Source: Actinomycetota bacterium (GTDB lineage: Bacteria; Actinomycetota; Actinomycetes; S36-B12; GCA-2699445). From it: DNA of 64,000 bases. The notes beneath the pieces were generated by a model. The model did no database searches, was not told the origin of the DNA, and saw nothing but the letters and a program-made list of their open reading frames with translations. Both the position numbers and the translations under genes were made by a program. The stretch covers positions 1 to 64,000 of the forward strand of contig JAGQTY010000010.1 in NCBI GenBank assembly GCA_020438795.1. Reading direction: 5' to 3'. Shown one piece after another: positions 37,237-45,953 of the stretch. The first letter of the stretch is position 1; every line of letters begins with the position of its first letter.

Positions 37237-38781
37237 TCAGGCCTGGGCGGGCGAGCGGTCCCCGGATTGCGTGTCGGGCGTCTGCGAGGATTGCTCTCTG
37301 GGCAGGAACAGCTCGAACGTCGTCCTGACTCCCGGGACACTCACGACCGTGAGATCGCCACCATGCAGTCTCGCGTCGTCCCGCGAGATGGCCAGACCGA
37401 GTCCGGTGCCGCCCAAGGTCCTGGTCCGCGAGGGGTCACCGCGCCAGAACCTCCGGAATATCTGCTCTGCCTGTTCTGGCGGCACCCCCGGACCACGGTC
37501 CGTGACCAGCACCGAGACTCCGTCCTCCCGGCAACGGACGGCCACCGAGACCGGCGCACCGCTGCCGTGCTCGATGGCGTTGATGACAAGATTGCGCACA
37601 ATACGGCTGACACGCCTGGTGTCCGTCTCGAGCGCACAGAAGTCCTCGTTGACCGACGTCGAGAGCTCCAAGGTGACATCGTGCTCGCCCGCGACCGGTC
37701 TCAGCGGCTCCAACACCTCGGCCACGAGCACGTCGAGGCGGGTCTCCTCGAGGTCCAGCCGTGCCGCGCCCGCGTCATGTCGGGACACCTCCAGCAGATC
37801 GGCGAGCAACTGCTCGAACCTGTCGACCTCGGCCTCCAGCAGTTCCCCGGCGCGTACGGCCGAGGGGTCGGAATCGGGCAACTTCGCCGAGGTCACGTCC
37901 GCCGCCATGCGGATCGTTGTCAACGGCGTTCTCAACTCGTGGGAGACATCAGAGACGAACCGACGTTGCGCCTCGGAGAGGGCCTGCAGTGCGGAGATCT
38001 GATGCGACAGATTGTCTGCCATCACATTGAAGGCCGAACCCAGCCGGGCCACCTCGTCCTCACCGCGCACCTCGACCCGGCGATCCAGCTCTCCCGAGGC
38101 CAGCGCATCGGCCGTCGCCCCGACCTCCTGCAGGGGCCGCACGAGGCGTCTGGACAGCCACCACGCGATGACACCGAGCAGCACGATCAGGGTCACACCC
38201 GCACCGATGACCGCCGAGCGGATCTCGGCGATCGCGCGTTCGACCGAGGTCATGGGCACGAGGTAGAAGAGCTCGAAGCGGCCGAGGCCCCGGATGTTCA
38301 CAGGGGCGCCGACGACGATGCCCGGCACCGAACGGCCATCGGTGTAGTTGATCGTGGTCGGGTACCGGATCAGTCCGGAATTGGCTGCGACCGCCTCCCT
38401 GAGTTCAGGCGGAATGGTCGACTCGTCGACCAGCGGAGTGGAAGCACCCGGCAACCCGGTCCCCGGCTCAGGTATCAGCGCAACGTCGAACTGCGGTGGC
38501 TTGCCAGCCCGAGCCGACAGGTCAGCGATGAGCTCGTCGACCACCTCCTTGGCAGGCTGCCCCTCACGGTTCTCAGCCGCGGAGCGGGCGATACTGCGCC
38601 CCGCGTCGGCCTCAGCCAGGGCACTGCGCTCACGTTCCTCACGCAGCCCGTTGGCGATCACCGTCATCAGCAGCGTGCCCACGATGATCACCACGAGCAT
38701 GGTCAGCAGCACAGTCGTGACCACCGCCCGGAACCGCAGTGACTGCCGCCACCGCTGCCCGAGCGACTGGGGTGTGATCAC
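37237..38781 (-). CDS. mtrB: sensor histidine kinase MtrB
   Basis: Membrane sensor of the MtrAB two-component system, which ties cell-wall metabolism and division to gene expression. The 514 residues contain a transmembrane helix at about 19-43, an extracytoplasmic domain, a second helix at about 188-209, a HAMP domain, and the dimerisation box FVSDVSHELRTPLT with phospho-accepting His281. The ATP-binding domain has NLVINAIEHG, DRGPGVP and GGTGLGLAI. Its start overlaps the stop of mtrA by 4 nt, so the two are translationally coupled. The lipoprotein LpqB, normally encoded next and known to modulate MtrB, is not encoded here. Confidence 0.95.
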   Translation of the reverse strand: MITPQSLGQRWRQSLRFRAVVTTVLLTMLVVIIVGTLLMTVIANGLREERERSALAEADAGRSIARSAAENREGQPAKEVVDELIADLSARAGKPPQFDVALIPEPGTGLPGASTPLVDESTIPPELREAVAANSGLIRYPTTINYTDGRSVPGIVVGAPVNIRGLGRFELFYLVPMTSVERAIAEIRSAVIGAGVTLIVLLGVIAWWLSRRLVRPLQEVGATADALASGELDRRVEVRGEDEVARLGSAFNVMADNLSHQISALQALSEAQRRFVSDVSHELRTPLTTIRMAADVTSAKLPDSDPSAVRAGELLEAEVDRFEQLLADLLEVSRHDAGAARLDLEETRLDVLVAEVLEPLRPVAGEHDVTLELSTSVNEDFCALETDTRRVSRIVRNLVINAIEHGSGAPVSVAVRCREDGVSVLVTDRGPGVPPEQAEQIFRRFWRGDPSRTRTLGGTGLGLAISRDDARLHGGDLTVVSVPGVRTTFELFLPREQSSQTPDTQSGDRSPAQA

Positions 38782-39452
38782 GTGCCAGCCCGGTACCCGA
38801 CACCTCGCACTGTCACAACCACCTTGGGGTCATCCGGGTCGACCTCCACCTTGCCGCGCAACCGCTGCACATGGACGTTCACGAGCCGCGTGTCGGCAAC
38901 CTGCTGGTATCCCCAGACATCGCGAAGCAGCATCTCACGGGTGAAGACCTGCCAGGGCTTGCGTGCCAGACAGGCGAGCAGTTCGAATTCCAGCGGGGTC
39001 AATGAGATGACCTGATCACCACGGGTGACCCGGTGGCCCGAGTAGTCGATCTCCAGATCGGCGATCGTCAGCACCTCCGGAGCACCTCCGGAGGAGCGGC
39101 GCATCTGAGCACGCACCCGGGCGACGAGTTCCTTCGGCTTGAAGGGTTTCACGACATAGTCATCAGCGCCGACCTCGAGGCCGCGCACCACATCGCTGGT
39201 CTCGCCCCTGGCCGTGAGCATCACGACCGGGGTGTCAGACTCCTTGCGGATCTCACGACAGATCTCGAAGCCGTCCTTGCCGGGCAGCATCACATCGAGC
39301 AGCACCACATCGGGGCGGTACCCGCGGAAGACCCGAAGGGCGTCACCGCCGCTGCCACACGTCTCAACCTCGATGCCCTCGCCCCGCAGCACGATCGTCA
39401 GCATCTCTGCCAGGGCCGGATCGTCATCGACCACCAGAACTCGTCCTTGCAC
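38778..39452 (-). CDS. mtrA: response regulator MtrA
   Basis: OmpR-family DNA-binding response regulator of 224 residues. The receiver has the acidic pair in VVDDD, phospho-acceptor Asp53 in LLDVMLPG and the conserved Lys in VKPFKP. The winged helix-turn-helix spans about 130-220 (ISLTPLEFELLACLARKP, VNVHVQRLRGKVE). MtrA is a central regulator of cell-wall and cell-cycle genes in actinobacteria. The start is GTG 39452, with a CAGAAT box 6 nt upstream that could give a leaderless message. The gene usually upstream in mycobacteria, tmk, is not here; a divergent operon begins at about 39.6 kb. Confidence 0.96.
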   Translation of the reverse strand: MQGRVLVVDDDPALAEMLTIVLRGEGIEVETCGSGGDALRVFRGYRPDVVLLDVMLPGKDGFEICREIRKESDTPVVMLTARGETSDVVRGLEVGADDYVVKPFKPKELVARVRAQMRRSSGGAPEVLTIADLEIDYSGHRVTRGDQVISLTPLEFELLACLARKPWQVFTREMLLRDVWGYQQVADTRLVNVHVQRLRGKVEVDPDDPKVVVTVRGVGYRAGT

Positions 39453-39572
39453 CGAACCATTCTGACATTGATCCGTTCCGGGACCTACCTACCCTCGAAC
39501 CCCGTGTCCCCTGCCGACCACTGTGAGGGCACCCGACGGGTCCGGTCAGCGTCATCATCGGCGCCGGTCGAC

Positions 39573-39578
39573 TAGCAT
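39573..39578 (+). promoter_or_regulatory. probable -10 element of the DUF4129-MoxR-DUF58 operon
   Basis: TAGCAT lies about 33 nt before the 18-codon leader ORF and about 90 nt before the first large gene. The -35 region is not clear. Confidence 0.35.
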
Positions 39579-39611
39579 GGCGGCAGAAGGACTTCACCGA
39601 GGGGCCCAGCG

Positions 39612-39668
39612 ATGCACCTGCGCCGTGTGACGGCCGCGAGCCGGTCGCGTTGGACCGCGCCGACATGA
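39612..39668 (+). CDS. possible 18-residue leader peptide
   Basis: A short ORF starts at ATG 39612, preceded by GAGGGG at a spacing of 7 nt, and reads MHLRRVTAASRSRWTAPT. Its TGA overlaps the ATG of the next gene as ATGA, the same coupling used four times further down this operon. The large gene at 39665 has no good ribosome binding site of its own. Translation of the leader may therefore deliver ribosomes to it. There is no homology evidence. Confidence 0.4.
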   Translation: MHLRRVTAASRSRWTAPT

Positions 39669-41014
39669 CGGGGCCCACCGAGAACAACGCCGGACCGAGT
39701 CCTGATGATGCACCCGGGTCGGGTGACACCGGCCAGAGCGAAGAACAGCCGTGGGTGCCTCCGGGCGCGACAGTACAGCCGGAGCCCGACATGCCCCCGG
39801 TCCCGTCACCTCAGCCACCCCCGGCAGGTCCCAGGCACACGGGTGTCGACCCGAGCTGGCCGCCACCACAACTCCCGTTCAGCCAGCCACTGCCCGGGAC
39901 CGGCGGCTCACCGTGGCAGCCCGCCGCACCAGCACTGCCCGGCGCTCCACCGCCAACGGGTCCCGGTGGCCAGTGGGGTGGCACCGGCTCGAGTCCACGT
40001 CCCGGATCGCTGACCGGGGGCTGGGGCATGCCTCAGGGCGCCCCGGTGGCACAGCCCGGTGTCGTCCCTCTGCGGCCACTCACGCTCGGGGAGATCCTGG
40101 ACGGCGCCATCACCTACATCCGCCGCAATCCCGCGGCGACGCTCGGAACCGCCGCAGTGATCACGGCGGTGTCGGGGGTCATCCAGCTCCTGATCGTGCT
40201 GGCGACGACGACCGGCCTCAGCGGCGCGTTCGACCCTGGGCAGAGCGTGACCGCCGACGAGCTCTCCTCGCTGTTCGCCTCCATGGGGGGCTCCGTGGGA
40301 CTGCTGCTGAGCACGGTGGTCTCCTACCTGCTCTCGATCCTGGCGACCGGCCTGCTGACCCTTATGATGGGCGCGGCGGTCCTCGGGATGAAGCTCAGTC
40401 TTGTGCAGGCGTGGCGCCTCGTGGCTCCGCGACTGCCGGCACTGCTGGGTCTCACGCTGCTGGTGGGACTCACGCTCACCGTGGTCTTCGTGGGGATCTC
40501 AGCCATCGGAGTGGTGATCGTCGCCCTGAGCCCCAACATTCTCACGGTGCTGACACTGCTGTTGATGCTCGCCGTCGCTGCGACTGTGACGATCTGGCTC
40601 TGGGTCCGGCTCCTGCTGGCGCCCGTGATTGTGGTGCTGGAGAAGCGGGGGCCCATCGACTCCTGGCGGCGATCGCTGGCGCTGGTACGCGGCGGGTGGT
40701 GGCGAACCCTCGGCATCCAGTTGCTGGCGCTGCTGATCAGCTGGCTCATCGGTACGGTCGTGGCGGTGCCCTTCCAGGTGGGCGCATCCCTGCTGTCCTC
40801 CGGCGACCCGGACGACACCTGGTTCTGGGTCCTGATCACCGTCGGTTCCGTGATCTCAGGGGTGGTGACGCTGCCGTTCTCCGCCGGCGTGGTCTCCCTG
40901 ATCTACCTCGACCGCCGCATGAGGACCGAAGGATTCGATGTACTGTTGCAGCTCGCGGCCTCCACGCCTTCAGACGCGGACCTGTCCATCTACGTGAGCG
41001 GGCGGGCGCCATGA
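39665..41014 (+). CDS. multi-pass membrane protein with Pro-rich cytosolic N terminus
   Basis: Predicted membrane protein of 449 residues. The first 130 or so residues are a Pro/Gly/Gln-rich low-complexity tail. A conserved PLTLGEILDGAITYIRRNPAATLG segment leads into about six hydrophobic helices between roughly 155 and 420. This layout, with LGEILDGA, is shared with actinobacterial proteins described as glycerophosphoryl-diester-phosphodiesterase membrane-domain-like; no catalytic domain is present. It is the first large gene of a five-gene operon with DUF4129, DUF4350, MoxR and DUF58 proteins, all joined by 4-nt overlaps. A role in assembling an envelope complex is inferred. Confidence 0.8.
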   Translation: MTGPTENNAGPSPDDAPGSGDTGQSEEQPWVPPGATVQPEPDMPPVPSPQPPPAGPRHTGVDPSWPPPQLPFSQPLPGTGGSPWQPAAPALPGAPPPTGPGGQWGGTGSSPRPGSLTGGWGMPQGAPVAQPGVVPLRPLTLGEILDGAITYIRRNPAATLGTAAVITAVSGVIQLLIVLATTTGLSGAFDPGQSVTADELSSLFASMGGSVGLLLSTVVSYLLSILATGLLTLMMGAAVLGMKLSLVQAWRLVAPRLPALLGLTLLVGLTLTVVFVGISAIGVVIVALSPNILTVLTLLLMLAVAATVTIWLWVRLLLAPVIVVLEKRGPIDSWRRSLALVRGGWWRTLGIQLLALLISWLIGTVVAVPFQVGASLLSSGDPDDTWFWVLITVGSVISGVVTLPFSAGVVSLIYLDRRMRTEGFDVLLQLAASTPSDADLSIYVSGRAP

Positions 41015-41565
41015 GCTACGTGGACGGGCCCGCGGCTCAGCAGGAGGCCGTTGAAGAACTGGCACGCCCGATCTATGCCGAGGCCCAGCCCAACCTCCTG
41101 GAGCGGTTGATCAACTGGCTCGGCGATCTCATCGACACCCTGCTCAACAGCGCCTCCGGCGGCCCCGGCAGGGGCATCCTCATCATCCTCGCGGCGCTCG
41201 TGGTGGTGGCGCTGATCTGGGCTGTCCTGCGCTGGCGTCGCAGTGGGCCGGGAGCCGCCAGAGTCTTTGACGCACCAGAACCATTGACTGCAACCGACTA
41301 CGAGTCGGCGGCCCGGCAGGCCTGGCAGAGGCAGGCCTACGACGAGGTCATCGTCAACGTCGTGCGGGGACTGGTCCGCAGCAGGCAGCAGGCCGGCCTG
41401 ATCCCGCAGGAACCGGGTCTCACCGTGACCGAGGCGATGCTGCCGGGTGATGAACCTGCCGTCATCGCCTTGTTCTCGCACTTCAGCGACGTGCGCTACG
41501 GTTCACGGCACGTGTCGGCCGCTGCAGCCGAGGCCGCCATGGGACTGCTGCAGGTCACTTCATGA
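41011..41565 (+). CDS. DUF4129 domain protein
   Basis: Membrane protein of 184 residues with one transmembrane helix (about 51-70, ILIILAALVVVALIWAVL) and a cytosolic C-terminal DUF4129 domain (YESAARQAWQRQAYDEVIVNVVRGLVRS, LTVTEAM). DUF4129 domains are often fused to transglutaminase-like proteins or encoded beside MoxR/DUF58 systems. It overlaps both neighbours by 4 nt (ATGA). The role is probably as a small partner of the MoxR ATPase system; direct function is unknown. Confidence 0.85.
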   Translation: MSYVDGPAAQQEAVEELARPIYAEAQPNLLERLINWLGDLIDTLLNSASGGPGRGILIILAALVVVALIWAVLRWRRSGPGAARVFDAPEPLTATDYESAARQAWQRQAYDEVIVNVVRGLVRSRQQAGLIPQEPGLTVTEAMLPGDEPAVIALFSHFSDVRYGSRHVSAAAAEAAMGLLQVTS

Positions 41566-42710
41566 GCGTTCCGTCGAGAGTCCGGACCAGAGGCTCACGC
41601 AGCACCTGGCTGATCGTCGGCGCGGTGGTGATCCTCGCGGTGATCCTCATCGTGCTGCTGCGGCCCCGATCCTCCACCCTTCCCCTCGACCCCGGCTCAC
41701 CGGCCCCCGATGGCGCGCTGGCGCTGGCCACGCTGCTGGCCGAGCGTGGCGTGGCGGTGGAACTGACCCGTTCCGCCGAGGAAGCGATAGCCGCTGAGGC
41801 TGCAACCACGCTCCTGGTGGCTGATTCCTCGCTGCTCTCCGAGGAAGTGACCACACGAATCCTGCAGTCGCAGGCCGGGTCCATCGTCATCCTGGGCCCC
41901 GGCCCGTTGTCGGAGAGTCTCGGCCTCGAACTGGTGCCGGAACAGCCCGACGGATCTCTGGCTGCTGACTGCACCCTGGAAGCCGCCGTGCGCGCCGGGG
42001 AGGCGACCTTCACGAGCGTGCTCGACGGACCCGGTGAGGTGTGCTTCGCAGCGGACTCGGGCGCCGGACTGCACCGCTCGGGCAACCGTACCGTGCTGGC
42101 CTCCGACACTCCCCTGCTCAACGAGTCCCTGGCAGAGTCCGGGAACGCCGCCCTGAGCATCAATCTTCTTGCACAGTCCCGATCGGTCACCTGGTACCTG
42201 CCCGATCCGAATGATCCAGCACTGCTCACGGGGGGAAGTACCTCCGTCACCGACCTGCTGCCGCCTTGGGTGTACCTGCTGGCCTGCCAGGGGTTGCTGA
42301 TCTTCGTGGCCGCCACGTTCGCCCATGCGCGACGCCTCGGGCCGCTGGTGACCGAGGACCTGCCGGTGCTCGTCTCAGCGCAGGAGACGGACATCGGACT
42401 GGCCAACCTCTGGCAGCAGCAGCGTGCCTTCGAGACCGCGGCTGCGCAGCTGCGCGGGAGTACCTGGGCCGAACTCGAGACCATCCTCGGGCCGGCCGGC
42501 GAGCAGGTCCTGATGGCTCGGGCCGCAAAACGATCCGGTCTCACGACGGGGCGGGTCGCCGAGCTCTTCGAGGCGCCTGTGACGTCGGAGCAGTCGCTGA
42601 TCACACTGCGCACGGAACTGGCACATCTCAGCGCCCGGGTCAGCAGTGCGCCGCAGGTGGACCCGACGAGCAAGTACTCTGGCACCACGATGAATGAGGT
42701 GAGGTCGTGA
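41562..42710 (+). CDS. DUF4350 domain protein
   Basis: Membrane-anchored protein of 382 residues. Helices lie at about 16-34 (LIVGAVVILAVILIVLL) and about 228-246. Between them is an extracytoplasmic DUF4350 domain resembling a glutaminase/ThuA-like fold (DGALALATLLAERGVAVELTRS, LLVADSSLLSEEVTTRIL). The C-terminal portion is cytosolic and helical. It belongs to the same coupled operon as MoxR and DUF58; the start and stop overlap the neighbouring genes by 4 nt. Confidence 0.87.
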   Translation: MSVPSRVRTRGSRSTWLIVGAVVILAVILIVLLRPRSSTLPLDPGSPAPDGALALATLLAERGVAVELTRSAEEAIAAEAATTLLVADSSLLSEEVTTRILQSQAGSIVILGPGPLSESLGLELVPEQPDGSLAADCTLEAAVRAGEATFTSVLDGPGEVCFAADSGAGLHRSGNRTVLASDTPLLNESLAESGNAALSINLLAQSRSVTWYLPDPNDPALLTGGSTSVTDLLPPWVYLLACQGLLIFVAATFAHARRLGPLVTEDLPVLVSAQETDIGLANLWQQQRAFETAAAQLRGSTWAELETILGPAGEQVLMARAAKRSGLTTGRVAELFEAPVTSEQSLITLRTELAHLSARVSSAPQVDPTSKYSGTTMNEVRS

Positions 42711-43651
42711 GCGAGGCTCGTGAAGCCATGGGACGGCTGCGCGCCGAGCTGAACCAGGTGGTGCGGGGTCAGGACTCAGTGGTCTCGGGGCTGGTGCTGT
42801 GTCTGCTCGTGCGGGGCCATGCCTACCTCGAGGGAGTGCCCGGCACCGCCAAGACCCTGCTGGCCCGGACACTGGCCGCTGCGCTGGGAGTGGACATGGC
42901 CCGGGTTCAGTTCACACCGGACCTGATGCCCGGTGACATCACGGGCTCAGTGATCTACGACGATCGCACCGGCGAGTTCCGGCTGCAGCAGGGTCCGGTC
43001 TTCACGAACATCCTGCTGGGGGACGAGATCAACCGGACCCCACCGAAAACTCAGGCTGCGCTGCTCGAGGCCATGGCCGAGCATCAGGTGAGTGTCGATG
43101 GCACGACCTACCGGCTCGGGGAACCGTTCCTGGTCATCGCCACCGCCAACCCCATCGAGTTCCAGGGGACCTATCCGCTGCCGGAGGCCCAGTTGGACCG
43201 GTTCACGATGCGGCTGCACACGACCCTGCCGCCGCGCGGCACTGAGGTCGATGTGGTGGCCGCCCATCTCGACGGCTTCGACCCGAACGAGCTCGACGCC
43301 GTCGCCCGTGTCATGACTCCGCAGGATCTGGCAGCGGCCTGGGCCGAGATCTCAGCGGTCCTGGTCGACCCGGCGATCGTCGGCTACTGCGTGGACCTGG
43401 CCGCCGCCACACGCAGCGCCGCCGGGGTCCGGCTCGGTGCCAGCGCCCGCGGATCCATCAACCTGGCGCAGGTGGCCCGGGCATGGGCATGGCTGGTCGG
43501 GCGCGACTACGTGACCCCGGACGACGTCAAGACCATGGCCGTGCCGGTGCTCGCCCACCGGATCTCACTGCGGCCCGAAGCCGAGCTGGACGGACTCACC
43601 GCCTCAGAGATCGTCACGGGGGCCACCCGCAACGTGCCGGTCCCTCGATGA
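42707..43651 (+). CDS. MoxR-family AAA+ ATPase
   Basis: AAA+ chaperone-like ATPase of 314 residues. Walker A GVPGTAKT lies at 43-50 and Walker B ILLGDEINR with Asp106 and Glu107. Sensor 1 (IATANPIEFQGTYPLPEAQLDRF) and the C-terminal lid follow. MoxR proteins remodel or activate partner proteins that carry VWA domains; the DUF58/VWA-type protein encoded next is the obvious partner. It starts with GTG overlapping the previous stop. Confidence 0.95.
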   Translation: MSEAREAMGRLRAELNQVVRGQDSVVSGLVLCLLVRGHAYLEGVPGTAKTLLARTLAAALGVDMARVQFTPDLMPGDITGSVIYDDRTGEFRLQQGPVFTNILLGDEINRTPPKTQAALLEAMAEHQVSVDGTTYRLGEPFLVIATANPIEFQGTYPLPEAQLDRFTMRLHTTLPPRGTEVDVVAAHLDGFDPNELDAVARVMTPQDLAAAWAEISAVLVDPAIVGYCVDLAAATRSAAGVRLGASARGSINLAQVARAWAWLVGRDYVTPDDVKTMAVPVLAHRISLRPEAELDGLTASEIVTGATRNVPVPR

Positions 43652-44925
43652 GGTTCCGCGATGTGCTGGGGCCCCGGGTGGTCCTGCTCTTCGCTGTCGC
43701 AGCAGTGCCGATCGTGGTGTTCGGCAATTGGTGGGCCTGGTGGGTGGCGAACCTCATCGCCATGGCGGTGATCTTCGTCGACTTCTACCGGGCGCCACGG
43801 CAGTCGGAGCTGGTCGTCACCGTGCCTGCCACGCTGACGACCAGGGTGGATCACGCAGCAGCAACCCAGCTGGAGCTCCTCAACACCGGAGCCCGGTCGG
43901 GTCACATCACGATGCGCTGGGTGTGGCAGCCTTCCGTCGCAGTGGGTCCCGGCCGTTTCACGGTCCGATCGATTGCAGGGCAACGACGGTACCTCGCTGC
44001 CGAGCTCCTGCCACGACGCGGCGGCACGATGACCAGCGACATGGTGGCCGTCCGGGTGCTGGGGCCCTGGCGTCTGGCCGGCACCCAGGCCGAGCACCAC
44101 GCCCCTACCGAACTGCGGTCCCGACCCCGGCACCCCTCTGCCCGACTGCTGCCGAGCAAACTCGTGGTCCTCGAACAGACCGACGGCCGGATGGCGGTCC
44201 GGCAGCGTGGCGAGGGGACGGAGTTCGATTCGCTGCGCGAGTACGTCCTCGGCGATGACCGGCGCAGTATCGACTGGCGTGCCACCGCGCGCAGCCGCAA
44301 CACGATGGTGCGGACCTGGCAGCCCGAACGGGATCAGCGTCTGCTCGTCGTACTGGACTCGGGCAGGCACAGCGCCGCACACATCGGCGATCTCACCAGA
44401 CTCGACGGCTACGTGGATGCGACGCTGCTGCTGAGTGCGGTCGCCGCGCACGGAGGGGATCAGGTCTCCGTACTGGCCTTCACCCGGGGAGTTCGGCGTC
44501 AGGTGAGTGCTTCGGGTACGACCGGAGTGGTCGGCCGGATCGGAGCGGCCCTGACCGGCCTCACACCGGAGCTCCTCGAGACCGACTATTCGGCGATGAG
44601 CGCGGAAGTGCTGCGACGTACGACGCAGCGGCAGACGATCGTGGTGCTCACCGCCGCCGACAAGATCACCGATCTCCCACGCTGGCTGCGCCCCCTCGGA
44701 ATCGAACACGATGTGATCGTCGGTCAGCTCGACGCTCCCTGGCCCGAACCGCCCGACGAGCTCAGCGCCACCTACCGGCAGGCCGTGGCGCAGCTGCGCA
44801 GTCAGGAGTCCGACAGGACCCGGCAGCAGCTCACGGCAGCCGGAGTCAGCGTCGTACAGGCACCCGCCGACCGGTTCGCGGAGGCGCTGACCGATCGCTA
44901 CCTCTCACTGCGTTTCGGGCACTGA
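43648..44925 (+). CDS. DUF58 domain (VWA-like) membrane protein
   Basis: Protein of 425 residues with two close transmembrane helices at about 9-42, a beta-rich middle region and the DUF58 signature EFDSLREYVLGDDRRSIDWRATARSRNTMVRTW at about residues 191-223. A VWA-like fold follows, beginning LLVVLDSGRHSA. The MIDAS-like motif is only partly kept (DSGRHS). DUF58 proteins pair with MoxR ATPases. It is the last gene of the coupled operon. In many actinobacteria spoIIM- and RDD-like genes follow directly; here those are 6-7 kb away at 51.2-52.9 kb. Confidence 0.92.
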   Translation: MRFRDVLGPRVVLLFAVAAVPIVVFGNWWAWWVANLIAMAVIFVDFYRAPRQSELVVTVPATLTTRVDHAAATQLELLNTGARSGHITMRWVWQPSVAVGPGRFTVRSIAGQRRYLAAELLPRRGGTMTSDMVAVRVLGPWRLAGTQAEHHAPTELRSRPRHPSARLLPSKLVVLEQTDGRMAVRQRGEGTEFDSLREYVLGDDRRSIDWRATARSRNTMVRTWQPERDQRLLVVLDSGRHSAAHIGDLTRLDGYVDATLLLSAVAAHGGDQVSVLAFTRGVRRQVSASGTTGVVGRIGAALTGLTPELLETDYSAMSAEVLRRTTQRQTIVVLTAADKITDLPRWLRPLGIEHDVIVGQLDAPWPEPPDELSATYRQAVAQLRSQESDRTRQQLTAAGVSVVQAPADRFAEALTDRYLSLRFGH

Positions 44926-44963
44926 CCGGGACTCCGCGCCCCGTCCGTTGCAAGGATGGGGGA

Positions 44964-45926
44964 ATGACGGAGATGAGGGCAGCCACGCTGCCCGGGCCAG
45001 GAAGACTCGAAGACATCACGGTGACATCACTGCCGGTACCGGAACCGGGCCCGGGACAACTGCTGCTCGAGACACACTGCTGCGGACTCAACCCGGTGGA
45101 CTGGAAGCTGGCCCGGTTCGCACCACCGCAGTGGGGCTACCCACACGCCGTCGGGATCGATGTGGTGGGAACCGTCGTGGCGGCGGGACCCCAGGTGTCC
45201 CGGTCGCTGCTGGGTACGCGGGTGAACGCGATGGTGGATCTGCGGGGACAGGGAACAGCCGCGCAGTACGTGCTTGCTGAGGTGAGCGCCGTAGCGGCCG
45301 TAGCCGAGGCAGTGTCCGACGAGGCGGCGGCGACGATGCCCTGCCCCGGCATCACCGCCCATCAGCTCGTGTTCCGCTCCGCGGTGATGGCAGCCGATCG
45401 CGTCCTGGTGTGGGGTGCCGATGGTGCCGTGGGCACGTTCGCCACCCAGCTGGCCGCCAGAACGGGAGCCGACGTCACGGCGGTCTCGGCCGACCCGGAC
45501 CGGATGCGACGCTTCGGAGCCGCACGGTCGGCGACCCGCGGAGAGATCGACGTGCTGGTCGGCTCCCTACCGACGTTCAGTGTCGTCCTGGACTGCGTGG
45601 GGGTCGAGCGCACGGCTGCCAGCATGGCCTGGCTCGGCTTCGGCGGTCGGTATGCATCGGTGAGCCAGGCGAATCCGCAGGTCCCCGCCTTCACCACTGC
45701 CCTCAGCGTCATCGAGATCGCGATCGGCGCGGCCTACAGTGCCGGGGAAGCCAAGGATGTCGCGGCACTCGGCACAGCACTGCAATGGCTGAACCGCCAG
45801 CGTCTCGAGACGCCCGAGCATGCAGTGGTCGACCTCGCCGGCGCGGGTGCAGCGCTCGAAGGCATGCGCACCCATGGAGGCAAGGCGGTCGTACGCATCG
45901 GGGATGGCGGCCACGTCAGCCTCTGA
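44964..45926 (+). CDS. zinc-independent MDR-family oxidoreductase
   Basis: Medium-chain dehydrogenase/reductase of 320 residues, similar to quinone reductases and related NAD(P)H-dependent enzymes. The N-terminal GroES-like part has NPVDWKLARF and HAVGIDVVGTVVAAG. The cofactor domain has VLVWGADGAVGTFATQLA. The zinc-binding Cys/His residues of alcohol dehydrogenases are absent. ATG 44964 has GGGGGA upstream. The 38-nt gap to the DUF58 gene could allow co-transcription, but no functional link is evident. The substrate is unknown. Confidence 0.85.
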   Translation: MTEMRAATLPGPGRLEDITVTSLPVPEPGPGQLLLETHCCGLNPVDWKLARFAPPQWGYPHAVGIDVVGTVVAAGPQVSRSLLGTRVNAMVDLRGQGTAAQYVLAEVSAVAAVAEAVSDEAAATMPCPGITAHQLVFRSAVMAADRVLVWGADGAVGTFATQLAARTGADVTAVSADPDRMRRFGAARSATRGEIDVLVGSLPTFSVVLDCVGVERTAASMAWLGFGGRYASVSQANPQVPAFTTALSVIEIAIGAAYSAGEAKDVAALGTALQWLNRQRLETPEHAVVDLAGAGAALEGMRTHGGKAVVRIGDGGHVSL

Positions 45927-45953
45927 ACACATCCGGAGCCAGGTTGAACAGGG

